Under the pieces are notes generated by a model, which ran no database searches, had not been told where the DNA came from, and saw only the letters and a list, made by a program, of their open reading frames with translations. From positions 1 to 33,492 of the forward strand of contig JADHXR010000088.1 in NCBI GenBank assembly GCA_016782865.1: a DNA stretch of 33,492 nucleotides. Reading direction: 5' to 3'. The DNA is from Phycisphaerae bacterium. GTDB lineage: Bacteria; Planctomycetota; Phycisphaerae; Sedimentisphaerales; Anaerobacaceae. Shown piece after piece: positions 33,256-33,492 of this stretch. Numbering within the stretch: the stretch's first letter is position 1; each line of letters begins with the position of its first letter. Made by a program: the position numbers and the translations under genes.

Positions 33256-33283
33256 GCCTTAGCCGAAGCTAAGGCGGCTTTTT
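33256..33283 (+). terminator. Rho-independent terminator without an upstream gene
   Basis: GCCTTAGC, CGAA tetraloop, GCTAAGGC (33256-33275), then GGC and five T's (33279-33283). It is strong and points right; the nearest gene to the left (ftsY) is on the other strand. Confidence 0.55.
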
Positions 33284-33399
33284 CCTGACGCCGTCCAGAA
33301 TCAAAAAGATTCGTTTGCCCGCCAAAATGAATTCTTAGAGGTGCCCTTAAGTCGGTGTGCGAAAAAATATACTGGCGCTACGTAACTGCATTATTTACA

Positions 33400-33458
33400 A
33401 TGACTTACCTTGTGAACAACAGTGATACTTTTACTTTTTTATCAAAGGGGTAAGTCAT
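33400..33458 (+). promoter_or_regulatory. Inverted repeat covering the start codon of the right-edge gene
   Basis: ATGACTTACC (33400-33409) is the exact complement of GGTAAGTCAT (33449-33458), which contains the end of the Shine-Dalgarno stretch and the AT of the ATG at 33457. In RNA this would form a 10-bp stem closing a 39-nt loop and occlude initiation. Confidence 0.5.
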
Positions 33459-33492
33459 GGAAGACAAACGCGTTACAGCCGAAGAGATCTTG
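33457..33492 (+). CDS. 5' end of a gene cut by the window edge
   Basis: ATG followed by 11 sense codons (MEDKRVTAEEIL) with AAAGGGG (33444-33450) 6 nt upstream, a strong ribosome site. The gene continues beyond the window, so its identity cannot be told; the hydrophilic acidic/basic opening suggests a cytoplasmic protein. Its start is covered by the inverted repeat described at 33400-33458. Confidence 0.6.
   Translation, partial: MEDKRVTAEEIL

Noticed and set aside
33..33269. The 13-mer CCTTAGCCGAAGC occurs at 33-45 and again at 33257-33269.
   Set aside because: Several shared 13-mers are expected by chance in 33 kb, and only the second forms a hairpin.
1..33492. CRISPR arrays, rRNA genes or complete insertion sequences.
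   Set aside because: No regularly spaced direct repeats, no rRNA-like sequence and no transposase found; the only tRNA-like sequence is the half at 10887-10932.

Overview
The window looks like a chromosomal segment from a Gram-negative-type, envelope-rich bacterium, most probably a Planctomycetota (Phycisphaerae-like) relative. That is an inference from gene content: a DUF6807 (PmoA-family) protein, a propeller-plus-toroid secreted protein, a PPi-type phosphofructokinase, secreted glycoside-hydrolase-like and beta-barrel proteins, and an antisense-to-tRNA 'YGLEIRCS' ORF tail. No rRNA or other taxonomic marker is present to prove it.

Layout. (1) 1-8.3 kb is visibly AT-rich and accessory: two adjacent envelope genes on +, then a leftward cluster made of an Mrr-like-nuclease/SF2-helicase fusion (5995-8232), an 836-aa protein with RNA-polymerase-alpha-CTD-like repeats and a sigma region 4-like helix-turn-helix (3498-6008, overlapping the helicase gene by 14 bp), and a PolB-type 3'-5' exonuclease (2568-3410). 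I think this is an undescribed defence-type operon. (2) 8.4-10.5 kb: two good sigma70-type promoters, a 44-aa membrane peptide with a strong ribosome site, and a secreted leucine-rich-repeat protein whose ATG overlaps the peptide's stop. (3) 10.7-12.8 kb: the 3' half of a tRNA-Arg(TCT) with an antisense ORF remnant (probable attachment scar), then an AbiEi/AbiEii toxin-antitoxin pair with a palindrome abutting the antitoxin start codon. (4) 13-16.9 kb on -: small membrane protein, propeller/toroid protein, a 164-bp MITE-like element in its promoter region, and a secreted metallophosphoesterase.

(5) 17.1-24.2 kb: GC-richer housekeeping addB-addA (double-strand-break resection), followed 6 bp later by a decayed avtA (valine-pyruvate transaminase) with an internal deletion, a frameshift and a lost stop. 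(6) 25.3-29.6 kb: secreted glycosidase-like protein, outer-membrane barrel, a 3'-end uvrA fragment, an MntA-HepT toxin-antitoxin pair and a truncated membrane protein, interspersed with at least four copies of a dispersed repeat of about 110-130 bp and two copies of a GGATGGGCA-type palindromic repeat. (7) 29.7-33 kb: PPi-type phosphofructokinase facing a DUF6807 gene and ftsY (one leftward pair), then a non-coding 460-bp stretch with a long inverted repeat, an orphan rightward terminator and an inverted repeat that would cover the start codon of the gene running off the right edge.

Themes. The left third is accessory (defence, toxin-antitoxin, attachment scar); the right two thirds are core genes interrupted by a repeat-rich zone containing three gene remnants. 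Gaps longer than 300 bp are accounted for as follows: 8233-8776 holds promoters and a small inverted repeat; 10411-11149 holds hairpins, a weak 45-aa ORF, the tRNA half and ORF remnant; 15548-15868 holds the MITE; 26917-27454 holds two dispersed repeats; 32991-33456 holds the regulatory structures listed.
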